Part shown: in pieces, positions 25,801 to 33,798 of the stretch
Layout: every line of letters starts with the position of its first letter
Position numbering within the stretch: the stretch's first letter is position 1
Assembly (NCBI RefSeq): GCF_037975245.1
Contig: NC_092569.1
Location: 7,188,501 to 7,252,500, forward strand
DNA: 64,000 bases
Direction of reading: 5' to 3'
Source: Apostichopus japonicus
Taxonomy: Eukaryota > Echinodermata > Holothuroidea > Aspidochirotida > Stichopodidae
The notes under the pieces: model-generated
Told to the model about the DNA's origin: nothing
The model's database searches: none
The model's input: the letters and a program-made list of their open reading frames with translations, nothing else
Position numbers and translations under genes: made by a program

Positions 25801-26891
25801 AATATAACTTTAGTACAGTAGCAGTAAAGTTAGTAATTTGCAGATGGTGAGAATTTTGCTCCCGTTAAGTTAGCTCTCAAGTCTGAAGTAAAGCCGAAGT
25901 AAAGCCAATGTAAAGGTCTAGGTGGACCCTGGTCTACTAAAAATATTTGCATGTTTAAGTAAGTATAAGTGTAGGATTGTAGTGAGGCTCACAAGTAATG
26001 TAATAACCTCTTATTTAAGGTGAACATCTATAATTGAATAGACTTAATTAAGTCCTACAGTATCTCTTATACCTGAAAGGCTTTCATCCTGATTGGTATA
26101 GTGCTACATATTCAATAGTGTATCAACATTTCAGAGTTGTTGTTTTATAAAGTAAGTGTCTTAAAGTGTTGTAACATTGTTCAATGTAATTTATTATTAT
26201 TACTATAATGTACTAATTTGCATAGTTTTATTTGTTTGTTATTTTGCTATTAAGGTGAGTTTATATTTGTCTTTGTCAGCTCTGAGAAACCTGCAGAAGT
26301 TGTCAAAGCAACAGAGGAAGAACCAAAAGAAGCAGGTGAGAGGCAACTTACATTATGATTACAATTAACATCTTATTCCTACCCTCCCAATTCAGTTGTT
26401 ATTGTAACCTATGGCCAAAGCCACATCCTTCTTGTAGAATACTTTACATTTAACTATCCAAGAACAATATATCCCAGCCATGTTAGTTGCAAGCAACAAG
26501 TAAATCAAAAGTTTGCATTAAAATTTAGTTGTTTCCTTCTTCATTTGAAATAAACAATCACTTGTCAAGTAAATTGTTTTCATGTAACCATATTGGATGA
26601 TGTAAGATATGTGTGTGTTTATGTAATACATCACAATACTGAGTAATGTAAAGTAAGCAACCAGTGTGCTGACAAACAACTTTCCAAACCAGAATGTGAA
26701 TTGTTTTAAAGGAAGCACAGATAGTTACAGTATTTTATGTGTCCTTTCTCTTTGCTGCTGCAGGTGCAGGTGCTTCTCCTAAACCAGCAGACTCTGTGGT
26801 ACCCCCCTCTGCACAAGCCCCTGCTACAACTACAGAGGAAGGACCTGTGATGCCAGCACAGTCCATGACATCAGATCAGAAGGCTGTTTGA
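4828..26891 (+). CDS. HDAC1: Histone deacetylase 1/2 (class I, zinc-dependent), 13 coding exons
   Basis: Nuclear lysine deacetylase that removes acetyl groups from histone tails; in animals it is the catalytic subunit of NuRD, Sin3 and CoREST complexes. Thirteen exons (46, 113, 118, 214, 142, 93, 109, 141, 109, 269, 82, 56 and 128 nt) join in phase to 539 codons plus TGA. Visible in the protein: the H139-H140 charge-relay pair, zinc ligands D175, H177 and D263, catalytic Y302 in GGGGYTIRN, and the inositol-phosphate site residues K30, R33, R269 and R305. The tail keeps the CK2-type LSDSEDE motif (S418, S420) and a basic KSKRQK stretch that could be a nuclear signal. At 539 residues it is longer than human HDAC1 (482) because of an acidic, then Ala/Pro/Thr-rich tail. 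The start is chosen because [16 protein letters not shown] aligns with the family N-terminus. HDAC1 and HDAC2 are not separated outside vertebrates. Confidence 0.97.
4874..8243. other. HDAC1 intron 1 content
   Basis: 3.4 kb of AT-rich intron without a supported gene. It holds a local direct repeat (6,122-6,305), a poly-C run near 7,241, and GGGTACCCGG-like words near 6,850. Open frames here (for example 5456-5686 and 6813-7160) lack recognisable domains. Confidence 0.6.
6122..6305 (+). repeat. Direct repeat pair, about 55 bp, in intron 1
   Basis: GATGGTTAGG ... GTGTTAGGCTACCATGTG occurs at 6122-6175 and again at 6250-6305, with roughly 85% identity by eye and 128 nt between starts. The origin is unknown. 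Confidence 0.7.
8244..8356 (+). CDS. HDAC1: HDAC1 exon 2
   Basis: Follows a pyrimidine-rich tract and CAG, and ends before GTAAGT. Encodes G16-Y53, including [20 protein letters not shown] with the inositol-phosphate contacts K30 and R33. Enters in phase 1 and leaves in phase 0. Confidence 0.97.
8662..9425 (-). mobile_element. L1/Tx1-type LINE ORF2 3' end, antisense in intron 2
   Basis: Read on the minus strand from about 9425 to a stop at 8662, shifting frame, the sequence gives [31 protein letters not shown], then CSICN and a downstream [16 protein letters not shown] block. The HRIL...KDSPLC-x2-C...LFW-x-C...FW pattern is the C-terminal zinc-knuckle region of L1-clade reverse transcriptases. 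The frame is interrupted, and the endonuclease and RT catalytic core are missing. It is a 5'-truncated dead copy inserted antisense to HDAC1. Confidence 0.72.
9837..9954 (+). CDS. HDAC1: HDAC1 exon 3
   Basis: Starts AGACCACAC (R-P-H) after the acceptor ATGAAG and ends before GTAAGT. Encodes residues 54-92, including [20 protein letters not shown]. Leaves one base of F93. The acceptor has a weak T-rich tract, but phase and homology fix it. Confidence 0.96.
9955..11409. other. HDAC1 intron 3, nothing recognised
   Basis: 1.5 kb of AT-rich intronic sequence. The first in-frame stop after exon 3 comes within about 60 nt. No repeat or domain was seen. Confidence 0.6.
11410..11623 (+). CDS. HDAC1: HDAC1 exon 4 (catalytic histidines)
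   Basis: Completes F93 and runs to the first two bases of K164. Contains [17 protein letters not shown] and the [17 protein letters not shown] block with H139 and H140. The donor is GTAAGT at 11624; the next exon's first G completes AAG. Confidence 0.97.
12199..12340 (+). CDS. HDAC1: HDAC1 exon 5 (zinc ligands)
   Basis: Encodes [20 protein letters not shown] with zinc ligands D175 and H177, through GTGDLR (R211). Acceptor TACAG, donor GTAAGT at 12341. Confidence 0.97.
12440..13600 (-). mobile_element. Gag-like retroelement island, antisense in intron 5, frameshifted
   Basis: A sharply GC-richer block in an AT-rich intron. On the minus strand it reads as linked frames: an acidic [16 protein letters not shown] segment, a short [18 protein letters not shown] frame (basic, NLS-like), then [20 protein letters not shown], and after a frameshift near 12,870 an acidic segment ending [15 protein letters not shown]. 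Basic/acidic alternation with SR-rich stretches suits a gag/ORF1 protein of a DIRS- or Gypsy-like retrotransposon. No RT, recombinase or LTR was found. The family assignment is inference; the coding-like composition is what I see. Confidence 0.4.
14160..14760. repeat. Probable dispersed repeat in intron 5
   Basis: Contains GTAACTGTAACTCAGAATGT and GATCAGAGGTCAGAGATCAA, words in the style of the AGGTCA-rich and 'taactcc' repeats seen elsewhere in the window. Boundaries are not visible. Confidence 0.35.
14895..14987 (+). CDS. HDAC1: HDAC1 exon 6
   Basis: Encodes [19 protein letters not shown] through FKP (residues 212-242). In phase at both ends, flanked by ACAG and GTAAGT. Confidence 0.97.
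14988..17478. other. HDAC1 intron 6 content
   Basis: 2.5 kb of intron with a poly-G run near 15,010, a short tandem duplication (15,401-15,489), a C/A run near 16,052, and another G-run near 17,396. No gene supported. Confidence 0.6.
15401..15489 (+). repeat. Tandem duplication, about 45 bp, two copies
   Basis: AAGCCCCGCCTCCAAGTCT ... AGATTGGCTATGACTC is followed directly by a close copy, AAGCCCTGCCTCCAAGTCT ... AGATTGGCTATGCCTC. Confidence 0.8.
17479..17587 (+). CDS. HDAC1: HDAC1 exon 7 (third zinc ligand)
   Basis: Encodes [20 protein letters not shown] followed by [16 protein letters not shown], with D263 (zinc) and R269. Leaves one base of G279. Flanked by CCCAG and GTATGT. Confidence 0.97.
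17720..18150 (+). repeat. Dispersed GGGCCC-rich repeat, copy A (intron 7)
   Basis: Starts with a 'taactccacaactgtaagcc' stretch, continues with GGTTAATAGATGGTACA and then irregular reiterations of the TTTGGGCCCAAAT type. The same order recurs at 30,770-31,315. Open frames in it are rich in W, G and P because of the repeat and are not genes. Confidence 0.75.
18839..18979 (+). CDS. HDAC1: HDAC1 exon 8 (catalytic tyrosine)
   Basis: Encodes [15 protein letters not shown], then [17 protein letters not shown] with catalytic Y302 and R305, to ANE. Flanked by TTACAG and GTAAGT. Confidence 0.97.
19185..19940 (-). repeat. AGGTCA-rich dispersed repeat, two tandem copies (intron 8)
   Basis: Two roughly 310-bp related segments each carry GACAAATTTTAAAATAG, TTCAAACTTGGT, a GTAAAC-T(C)-GCCTGC stretch and TGATTGATGA(C)GTCAAAGGTCA. 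A further part near 19,915 (GGGGTCACCAGGGGTCAAAT) is the reverse complement of sequence at about 34,320. The family is therefore dispersed, here in reverse orientation to the copy at 34.2-34.6 kb. Confidence 0.75.
19630..19642 (+). promoter_or_regulatory. DR1-type nuclear receptor element inside repeat
   Basis: AGGTCAGAGGTCA, two perfect AGGTCA half-sites separated by one base, matching the consensus bound by RXR heterodimers, HNF4 and COUP-TF. It lies in a repeat, so function is not implied. Confidence 0.45.
20575..20683 (+). CDS. HDAC1: HDAC1 exon 9
   Basis: Encodes [20 protein letters not shown], then [17 protein letters not shown] (to residue 362), which closes the deacetylase fold. Flanked by CCACAG and GTAAGT. 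Confidence 0.97.
21251..21519 (+). CDS. HDAC1: HDAC1 exon 10 (start of regulatory tail)
   Basis: Encodes [20 protein letters not shown], an acidic stretch, [20 protein letters not shown], the CK2-type SDSEDE motif, GEGGRR and a basic SHKSKRQK segment. Acceptor TTTCAAG, donor GTAAAG at 21520. Confidence 0.95.
21520..23910. other. HDAC1 intron 10, no gene recognised
   Basis: 2.4 kb of intron with a C-rich, A-rich stretch at about 21,590-22,260 and G-runs near 21,613 and 23,632. No domain or clear repeat was identified. Confidence 0.55.
23911..23992 (+). CDS. HDAC1: HDAC1 exon 11 (Lys/Glu-rich tail)
   Basis: Encodes [20 protein letters not shown] and LTEQTK. The frame matches exon 10 (phase 1) and exon 12 (phase 2). 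Acceptor TTTGCAG, donor GTAACA. The K/E-rich composition resembles the HDAC1 C-terminal tail in general, but the alignment is not residue by residue. Confidence 0.85.
24091..25523 (+). repeat. 50-bp minisatellite with higher-order repeat (HDAC1 intron 11)
   Basis: About 28 units beginning CTGCACTATGCTATACTACA and ending GGATATTGATAGTGGT. The first 23 units keep an exact 50-bp register; later units are shortened. Unit variants (AGCA, AATA, CATA and AGTA before GGATAT) recur in the same order 11 units apart, giving a 550-bp higher-order period. There are no spacers of unique sequence, so it is not CRISPR-like. Confidence 0.95.
26280..26335 (+). CDS. HDAC1: HDAC1 exon 12 (tail)
   Basis: Encodes [18 protein letters not shown]. 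Acceptor TTTGTCAG, donor GTGAGA. Supported by phase, composition and splice sites; the tail is poorly conserved, so direct homology support is weak. Confidence 0.8.
26764..26891 (+). CDS. HDAC1: HDAC1 exon 13 and stop
   Basis: Encodes [20 protein letters not shown] through MTSDQKAV and TGA. A second in-frame acceptor CAG lies 6 nt downstream (exon start 26770), so two isoforms differing by two residues are possible. Downstream of the stop the sequence is non-coding, as expected of a 3' UTR. Confidence 0.8.
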
Positions 26892-27231
26892 TTTGTAGGG
26901 TTACATGTATATAACTACAGCACACCTGAGTAGTAGACTAGGTAGTCTCTGTGCCAGAGCCACTGTAGACAGTTTGTCTATATCAGAACAAGTGAAAGCC
27001 AGCAAGAGCACAGTGTATATATTACTTGTTCTCCTCCCATGACAGTGTTGTGTATGGTTACCAGCTATAAGGATGCCTCTAATGGACATGGCTGTCATAT
27101 ACATAAAACAGGCTTGTAGTTCTGCCTGGCCTCATTTGACATCATTGAGCAGAAGAGACACGTGGATTTGCTGTTACTCTTTACATCAATCATTACCAAA
27201 CAACCACTAAAAGTTTTAAAATGGCTCTTGT

Positions 27232-27237
27232 AATAAA
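27232..27237 (+). promoter_or_regulatory. Candidate HDAC1 polyadenylation signal
   Basis: AATAAA 341 nt after the stop codon, the first such hexamer I found downstream, followed by T-rich sequence. Another AATAAA at 28970-28975 would give a longer 3' UTR that includes the polypurine minisatellite. Sequence alone does not decide between them. Confidence 0.4.
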
Positions 27238-27822
27238 TGATTTATTGTAAAATTTATTATGGTAAGTGGTTCATAATCAAGAATTTGTGGTCACATAAAA
27301 CACTATGAATGGTGTTGATAGTAGGTACAAGTAAAATGTTAAAGATCATTATAAACTCTTATGTAGGCACCATCCAGTCTCTGTGTTATACATGTTAATG
27401 CATTAATTAGGGAACCACTTAAGCTTTGATGTCTATGTTCAGGTTGGGATGATGGAATGTGAATATGTCTCATTTATGTCAACTGAATCTTGAAAATTCT
27501 GATTATATGAACTGTATAGCATTTTTCCATACAACTGAAATGAATGAACTTTTAGTGTAAACTGAAAATGTCATTATGATGGACTATTTGTATCATTGAC
27601 CTAGTAAGGTAAAATATGTGTCCCCCTTCCCACTGTTTCTTGATCTTTTACAATGTTCTTTATGTTTGTATAGCGTAAGTCCCTTTCTTCTATCATTACA
27701 TTATCCCTTCCAAGGGGTATTGCCTTCATCATGACCCAAATAATTCTTCAAGCCATAGCACAATACCAACCGCAGTTTGAATTTGCATGCACAATCAAGT
27801 AAGTGGTAACATTTACCTTAAC

Positions 27823-27906
27823 TTGAGCCACCATCACTTGAGCCACCATTTACCATCACTTGAGCCACCATCACTTGAGCCACCATTTACCATCACTTGA
27901 GCCACC
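27823..27906 (+). repeat. Short tandem repeat
   Basis: ACTTGAGCCACCATTTACCATC and the shorter ACTTGAGCCACCATC alternate in five copies of the shared ACTTGAGCCACC core, downstream of HDAC1. Confidence 0.85.
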
Positions 27907-28116
27907 TAAGTCTGTGTGATTGAGAATATTTCTAGGCAAATGTCTGCAGAATGGTGAAGGAAAGGCATTTTGTAAACCTTGTCCAAACAACACCAGAAAT
28001 TGTAGTTGACAGACAAGAAATATCCTTATAGTATTAGTACATCCCTGGGTGTAGCTTTTAACCAATAGAAACATTATTAAAGTGAATGGCATGATCAAAT
28101 GTAAAGTTAATAAGGA

Positions 28117-28744
28117 GGGAGGTGGTGAGTGTTTGGGATGGTACCTCAAATTAGGAGGGAGGTAGTGAGTTTATGGGATGGTACCATAGAGGAGGAGGGA
28201 GGGAAGTGGTGAGTGTATGAGATTGTACCTCAAAGGAGGAGGGAGGTAGTGAGTGTTTGGGATGGTACCACGGAGGAGGAGGGAGGGAGGTGGTGAGTGT
28301 TTGGGATGGTACCACAGAGGAGGAGGGAGGGAGGTGGTGAGTGTATGAGATTGTACCTCTGAGGATGAGGGAGGGAGATGGTGAGTGTATGGGATGGTAC
28401 CTTGGAGGAGGGAGGTGGTGAGTGTATGGGGTAATACCTCTGAGGAGGAGGGAGGTGGTGAGTGTATGGGATGGTACCTCTGAGGAGGAGGGAGGGAGGT
28501 GGTGAGTGTATGGGATGGTACCTCTGAGGAGGAGGGAGGGAGGTGGTGAGTGTATGGGATGGTACCTCTGAGGAGAAGGGATGGAGGTGGTGAGTGTATG
28601 GGATGGTACCTCGGAGGAGGAGGTAAGTGGTGAGTGTATGGGATAGTACCTGGGAGGAGGAGGGAGGGAGGTGGTGAGTGTATGGGATGGTACCTCTGAG
28701 GAGGGAGGGAAGGAGGTGGTGAGTGTATGGGATGGTACCTCTGC
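28117..28744 (+). repeat. Polypurine minisatellite, 3' of HDAC1
   Basis: About 14 irregular units of roughly 40-50 bp with a G/A-only core (GAGGAGGAGGGAGGGAGGTG) followed by GTGAGTGTATGGGATGGTACC. Unit lengths differ by loss or gain of GGA and GGGA blocks. The 221-codon minus-strand frame through it (HSPPPSL repeats) is the repeat read backwards, not a gene. Confidence 0.95.
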
Positions 28745-28836
28745 TTGATTTGTGCTACCTTGATTAATTCCTGTCCATCCTTATCTTCTTTGTGGGGAAT
28801 AAATGTTGCATTCAGAACTGATGAAGTGGCAGTCAC

Positions 28837-29540
28837 TATAATGATACATGATATTTAATGACACAACGTCTCCTGCTTGGTTAATATTAAACAAAGAACC
28901 ATGTTAATACTTCAACTGCTGACTTTTGTTTGCAGCTCTCTTGATTAGAGACATTATCTCAAGTAGAAGAATAAAAGACTGACTGTATAAGGTTCAATGC
29001 TATTCTGATATTGGTGTTAAGGTTTCTTGTGTTTAATATTCTATGGCATACTTCAATACATTTTTCTATTTGGTAATGAAATATTGATTGTGTGTTTATG
29101 TTTTGGGTATCGATATTCTTATTGAAATCTGTTGCATGACATAGGTGTTAATACTGAGGTCTCCAGTTCTGATTAAGGTATGAGTTTGTTATACTCCATT
29201 CTTTGGTTCATGCCAGAGAATACATAATATGGTGTTGAGGAGCAGAGGTGAAACCTTGTATAAATTCCAATTGGGCCCCCCTCCAGCTGGCAGACAGAAT
29301 ATACCTTTAATAAAAGCCAAGTTTACAGTAAATAAATTATATATATATAACATATATGTGAGGTAAAACCTGAAGTCTAAAATTCTTCAACATTTCATTT
29401 AGGCAGCCTCATTTAACCAACATTCTCAAAGGGGAGGGTAACTTCTTCCTTAATTCCCTTTCCCTCTATCACATAACATGTTAGCCCAATGAGACAATCA
29501 TAATTTAACTCAAAACTATGGATAAAAAATATTACCCATT
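28837..29540. other. Intergenic, nothing recognised
   Basis: AT-rich sequence with a short TA run near 29,340; no coding or repeat signal identified. Confidence 0.55.
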
Positions 29541-30411
29541 CAGTGGCGTAACAATGAGCCTGGGGGCTCCTTGCCCAAAGGGGCGCCCTATCAGAAGGTC
29601 CAAGCAAGGGTGCCGCATAAAGGTTCACAAGGGTGGGGGGGGGGGATCAGTAGGTCAAGTAGGTGTAGCACACTACTTGATACTATCTAATCGGAGCGCC
29701 ACCATCAGTTTGCGTGGAGCGTACCACAATTTTGTTTGGCAAAAAAATACTCCCAGATCGTCGGAGAAGACACTTACCGGGCCTTTCAAGTTGCATTAAC
29801 ACATCGGTTATTTTAAGGTCTCATATCTTAGGATTTTGACTTTCAATAATTTCAGTAATACATTATGGGTCCGTATGCAGTGAACATAACTAGAGAACTG
29901 TTGGTTGGGTGAAATCATTGAAATGTCAAATGTTTAACTTTTTTTTTAATTTGTGATTTTCCAGGGGGCAAGTTCCCCCCACGGCCCCTTCCCCCGCCTC
30001 GCCCATGGGTCCAAGGTCTAAGGATTTATGCAGGATCAATGCAGGGAGGCTTGGTTTAGAACATTTGAATGGCCATTTAGCATTACACATTGTTTCCAGC
30101 TAACAAATATGTTTTAATGCTAAAATACATCAAGAGAAATGACAGACCAATACTATCAACATAGCTATATAAATTCTTTGTAACTAAATACCATTGAATG
30201 CGGATTGAGGAATTCGGCTTCTGGATACATCTTACAAGTTGTATGAGTGAGAAATAACCTTCAATCTTGCATGAGTTTTTCTTTCCCAGTGAAAACGAGC
30301 CCTCCTTATCCAAAGAGGTACCCTTTTTCTGTGCATCAGTTTAGCGGGAGCCCCCTATTAGTCGGGGCCCCCGGCGCAGCACGGTCCGAGCCCATAGGAG
30401 TTACGCTACTG
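29541..30411. mobile_element. Candidate hAT-like non-autonomous element
   Basis: The left end CAGTGGCGTAAC (29541-29552) and the right end GTTACGCTACTG (30400-30411) are inverted matches at 11 of 12 positions, and G/C-rich subterminal stretches follow on both sides. CAG-G-G termini suit hAT. The flanking 8-mers (TACCCATT and ATCTCATC) do not match, so a simple insertion is not proven. It may be a composite of two elements. Confidence 0.4.
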
Positions 30412-30769
30412 ATCTCATCACTAACTATTACAAATGCAAATTCAGCTTTTTGTTAATAGAGTGAGCATGCAAAATAAATTACCAACAACAAACAATGTCC
30501 CTCTTTCTTTCATCGTTGCGGTATTATGAAACACGATTCCTAGTCACCAAACCATGTAAGCACTGACTCTGTTTAGATTTATGCTGCTCTCCGTCTGCAG
30601 TATGAATTTCAGCCAGGGTTAGCTTTCAAACTACTCTTATGTATTTAAAGGCAAGTAACCGCTGGGAGGGGTTTCCTCCTGGTTTTCTGAGAGCTGGAAG
30701 CAAGTCAGGTTGGCGTGTATGTCTGTGACATTTGGTTGGGTCCGCTGACTGTTATGGGGTCAAACGTAA

Positions 30770-31315
30770 AATCTTTAAATTGCAATAACTCCGTAACCTT
30801 ATTTCGGATTGTAGCTTAATTTGGCATATAGTTGTGGGTTAATGGCTGGTACATGTATGCCTAATATTTTGTGAACATCTGGGCAAAAAGAAACTGAGGC
30901 CGGGTAGTCCCAAATTTTATTTCCATCTCAAATGCATTTTGGGACACATTCTTCGGGCCAAACTTTGCGGGGCTCAATATTTCTGGGCCCACATTATGGG
31001 AGGGTCAATTTTTTGAGTGCAAATATTTTTTGAGCCAACTTGTTTTGGCCTACATATGGGCCCATATTTTTTGGACTATTTGGGCCAATTTTTTGGGGAA
31101 GGGCCATTTTTTCTACGTCAAATGCATTTTGGGGGCGCTTTCATTGTGGGCCCAATATTTTTGGGTCCATTTGGTTAAAAAAAAATTGGGGTCCAATATC
31201 TTTGAGACATATTTTGGGGTCCATTTGGGCCCAAAAAAAATCGTGACCTTTTTTGGGGAGGGCCTAAAATTTTGTTTTTATGTCAAAAACATTTGTGGGG
31301 CGCAATGTGTTTGGC
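30770..31315 (+). repeat. Dispersed GGGCCC-rich repeat, copy B
   Basis: Same order as 17,720-18,150: AATAACTCCGTAACCTTA, GGTTAATGGCTGGTACATG, then irregular reiterations of GGGCCCAATATTTTTGGG type words. Open frames with WAHIFWTIWA-like protein come from these reiterations. Confidence 0.75.
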
Positions 31316-31504
31316 ACTAGTTCAATGATATGATGATAATATTGAAAGATGACATATACAACACATTTATTTACCACTAAGCAAGGAACCATAGTACCCA
31401 AATGGGCTATTTTTATATCATATGTCATTTTTTTCCTTGAATTTCGACCTTCCTTATGAAATGTTGTACATCAAAATCATTTTCGATATATCGATTTACT
31501 CGAC

Positions 31505-31650
31505 GTGTTGTTGACTGAGTCAGTGACTTGGACTCGAGTCACATTTTCCTTGCCTTTTTTACTTGACTTGGCGTTAAATGACTTGTGACTTGACAACAAA
31601 TGAACGGCGACTTGCCAATACAATGACTTGTGACTTGACTTTAACGTATT
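31505..31650 (+). repeat. GACTTGTGACTTG-rich stretch
   Basis: Irregular repetition of TGACTTGTGACTTGAC and a GACTCGAGTCA palindrome. Related words recur near 36,135-36,200 (TTGACTTGCCAAATATGACTT). Such motifs are common in degenerate DNA transposons; the family is not identified. Confidence 0.5.
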
Positions 31651-32093
31651 GACTTCTTTACATTATTAGATTAGACGCTACCACTTTGTTATGTAAAATG
31701 GAAAGGAACACTAATGCAGAATTGTTTCGATGTACATTGACTGGCTTTAATGTGCTATAATATTTACTTTCAACATTATATGGTCGATTAATTTTTTTTT
31801 ATCTCTTCTTTTTGGGTCATAAATTATGCAGTTTGCATTTTACTAATATGTAGGGTGAGAAATACAGTTTCTGAGTTTATACAATACTCGGTTGGTTCCC
31901 CCAAAGGTACACAGGCAGGGTAACCACGTGTACATACTAAAAACTCATGGTCTCAGCCATCTCCCCTAACATTTAACAGACAATATTACAAAACAAATCC
32001 TATAGTGCAGTATACCAATATACATGTAACTGTGCAATCCCAACAGTTGAAAATTCTTCAACATTTTTTGGGTAAAATATAGCACTATTTTGC

Positions 32094-32356
32094 GGTGACC
32101 GGACAACTCCCCCCTGGACAATTACCCCCCGGACAATTACCCCCCCAGACAACTCCCCCCTGGACAATTACCCCCCGGACAATTCCCACCCAGACAATTC
32201 CCACCCCGGACAGTTCCCACCCCAGACAATTCCCACCCGGACAATTCCCATCCCGGACGACTTCCCCCCGGACAATTACCCCCCGGTCAATAACCTTCCC
32301 GGACAATTTCCCCCCGGACTATTCCCCCCCCCCCTGGACAATTTCCCCCGGACAAT
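32094..32356 (+). repeat. Left inverted array of 14-15-bp units
   Basis: About 17 copies of CCGGACAATTCCC or CCGGACAATTACCCC with small length changes. It is the complement of the array at 34,786-34,971. The frames through it are P/T-rich by repetition. Confidence 0.92.
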
Positions 32357-32394
32357 TGCTATGGCGCGAGAAAGCGGAATATATACATACAAAT

Positions 32395-32870
32395 ATATAT
32401 ATGCTGTAATTGCGAAATACAAACATGGTTAACTTCAAAAATACATTTTAGACATATTTGTTTACACATATATATTCCCTGAAAATTATATTTATTCCCT
32501 TAAAGTATATATTTATATATTCTCCAGGCGTACAGAAAGTATTTTCTTAATAACAAATATGTATTCTGTGCAAAAATATATATTCTCTTATAGTAAATAT
32601 TCTGTCAAAAATATATATTCTCTAACACAAAAAATATTTTTTTCTCTGCCAAGAATATATTTATTCTCTAAGAGATAAAATAGGTATTCTCTAAAGAAAT
32701 ATATATATCCTTTTCAAAAAGTATGTCAATTCTCTGACCGAAAAATATTTTTCTCTAACAAAATATATAAATTCTGTGACAGAAAATATATATATTCTAT
32801 AGAAAAAGTTTTTGTCTGTACAAAAATAAATTTTTATTCTTTGTAGGAAATATTTTCTCTAATAACAAAG
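32395..32870 (+). repeat. AT-rich irregular repeat (ATATATTCTCT)
   Basis: Irregular reiteration of AAAATATATATTCTCTAA-type words inside the left arm of the foldback element. The spacing is not constant. Confidence 0.7.
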
Positions 32871-33003
32871 TTCTATTCTGTGCAAAAAATATATTCTGTA
32901 AGAAAAATATATATGCTAAACAAAGTACGGTGCTCTGTAAGTGCCAACTGAGATGTTTTGTTGTTCAGTAACTTCAGTGACCAGCTTATTCATCATATTG
33001 CTG
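32871..33003 (+). repeat. Inner inverted repeat, left arm (about 130 bp)
   Basis: Matches the reverse complement of 33,451-33,584 at roughly 88-90% by eye, for example ATATTCTGTAAGAA, AACAAAGTACGG and CAGTAACTTCAGTGA in the same order. With the outer arrays it makes a nested inverted structure. Confidence 0.85.
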
Positions 33004-33255
33004 TTTTCTTCACATCCACTTTCTTTCCGTTGATGTATAGAGTCCTTGCAGAAGTGCAACAAATTATTGAAAGACTGTGGTTAGAGAAAAGCAAATAGTG
33101 GAATATATGCTAAGTCTTAGCCTAGTGTAAGTAATAAATATGCTGTTTAGAGTAGTCTAACGTTAACATCACACTACCAACTATCCTACTAACGCGCTAT
33201 ATCTGGACGCAATGATTGCAGTACTGCTGCTATACGTATATGTTACCTATGTTAT

Positions 33256-33288
33256 ACCAGGGAGCTGCTACTCTAACAGCTCCCTGGT
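33256..33288. repeat. Hairpin in the foldback loop
   Basis: ACCAGGGAGCTG, a 9-nt loop and CAGCTCCCTGGT form a perfect 12-bp stem. ACCAGGGAGCTGCTA recurs at about 38,685, also followed by a CTCTAAC-related word in inverted form, suggesting a small transposon end. Confidence 0.7.
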
Positions 33289-33450
33289 TATATGATATGT
33301 TAATGGGACTGATAAGCCGGCTAGATACAGTAGGCTATGCTGTTGATCGTATCGTCGTAATATCATATGCAATGAGATGTCGCAAAACCACTAACTTTGA
33401 ACTGCATTTCGGTTCTGAGTAAGAAAGTGCATTGTACTTGCACACTTATT

Positions 33451-33584
33451 GCCAATATAATGAATAAGCTGTTCACTGAAGTTACTGAAATACCAACATC
33501 TCAGCTGGAACTTACAGAGCTCCGTACTTTGTTCAGCATATATATATATTTCTTACAGAATATATTTTTTTGCACAGAATAGAA
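33451..33584 (-). repeat. Inner inverted repeat, right arm (about 130 bp)
   Basis: Reverse-complement partner of 32,871-33,003. The spacer between the arms is about 447 bp and contains no recognised gene. Confidence 0.85.
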
Positions 33585-33798
33585 AGGCCTACCTGACATG
33601 TCAATAAAACATTGTATCCTAATTCACAAGTCAGTAATATGAGGCATAGCTTCGGCTTTTGTCCACAAACTTTCAGTTCTGTTACCAAATTGTTGACCCT
33701 TATTATGGCCAGCAAGAAAAGACGAAACTTTGAATTCATCGGGGTGTTGAAGAAATTGGGAGGGTGGCTGATCATTGTAGTACTTTGCTGCTAAATGA

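Noticed and set aside
28171-28836. 221-codon minus-strand open frame, rich in HSPPPSL
   Set aside because: It is the polypurine minisatellite read backwards; the protein repeats exactly with the DNA units and has no unique part.
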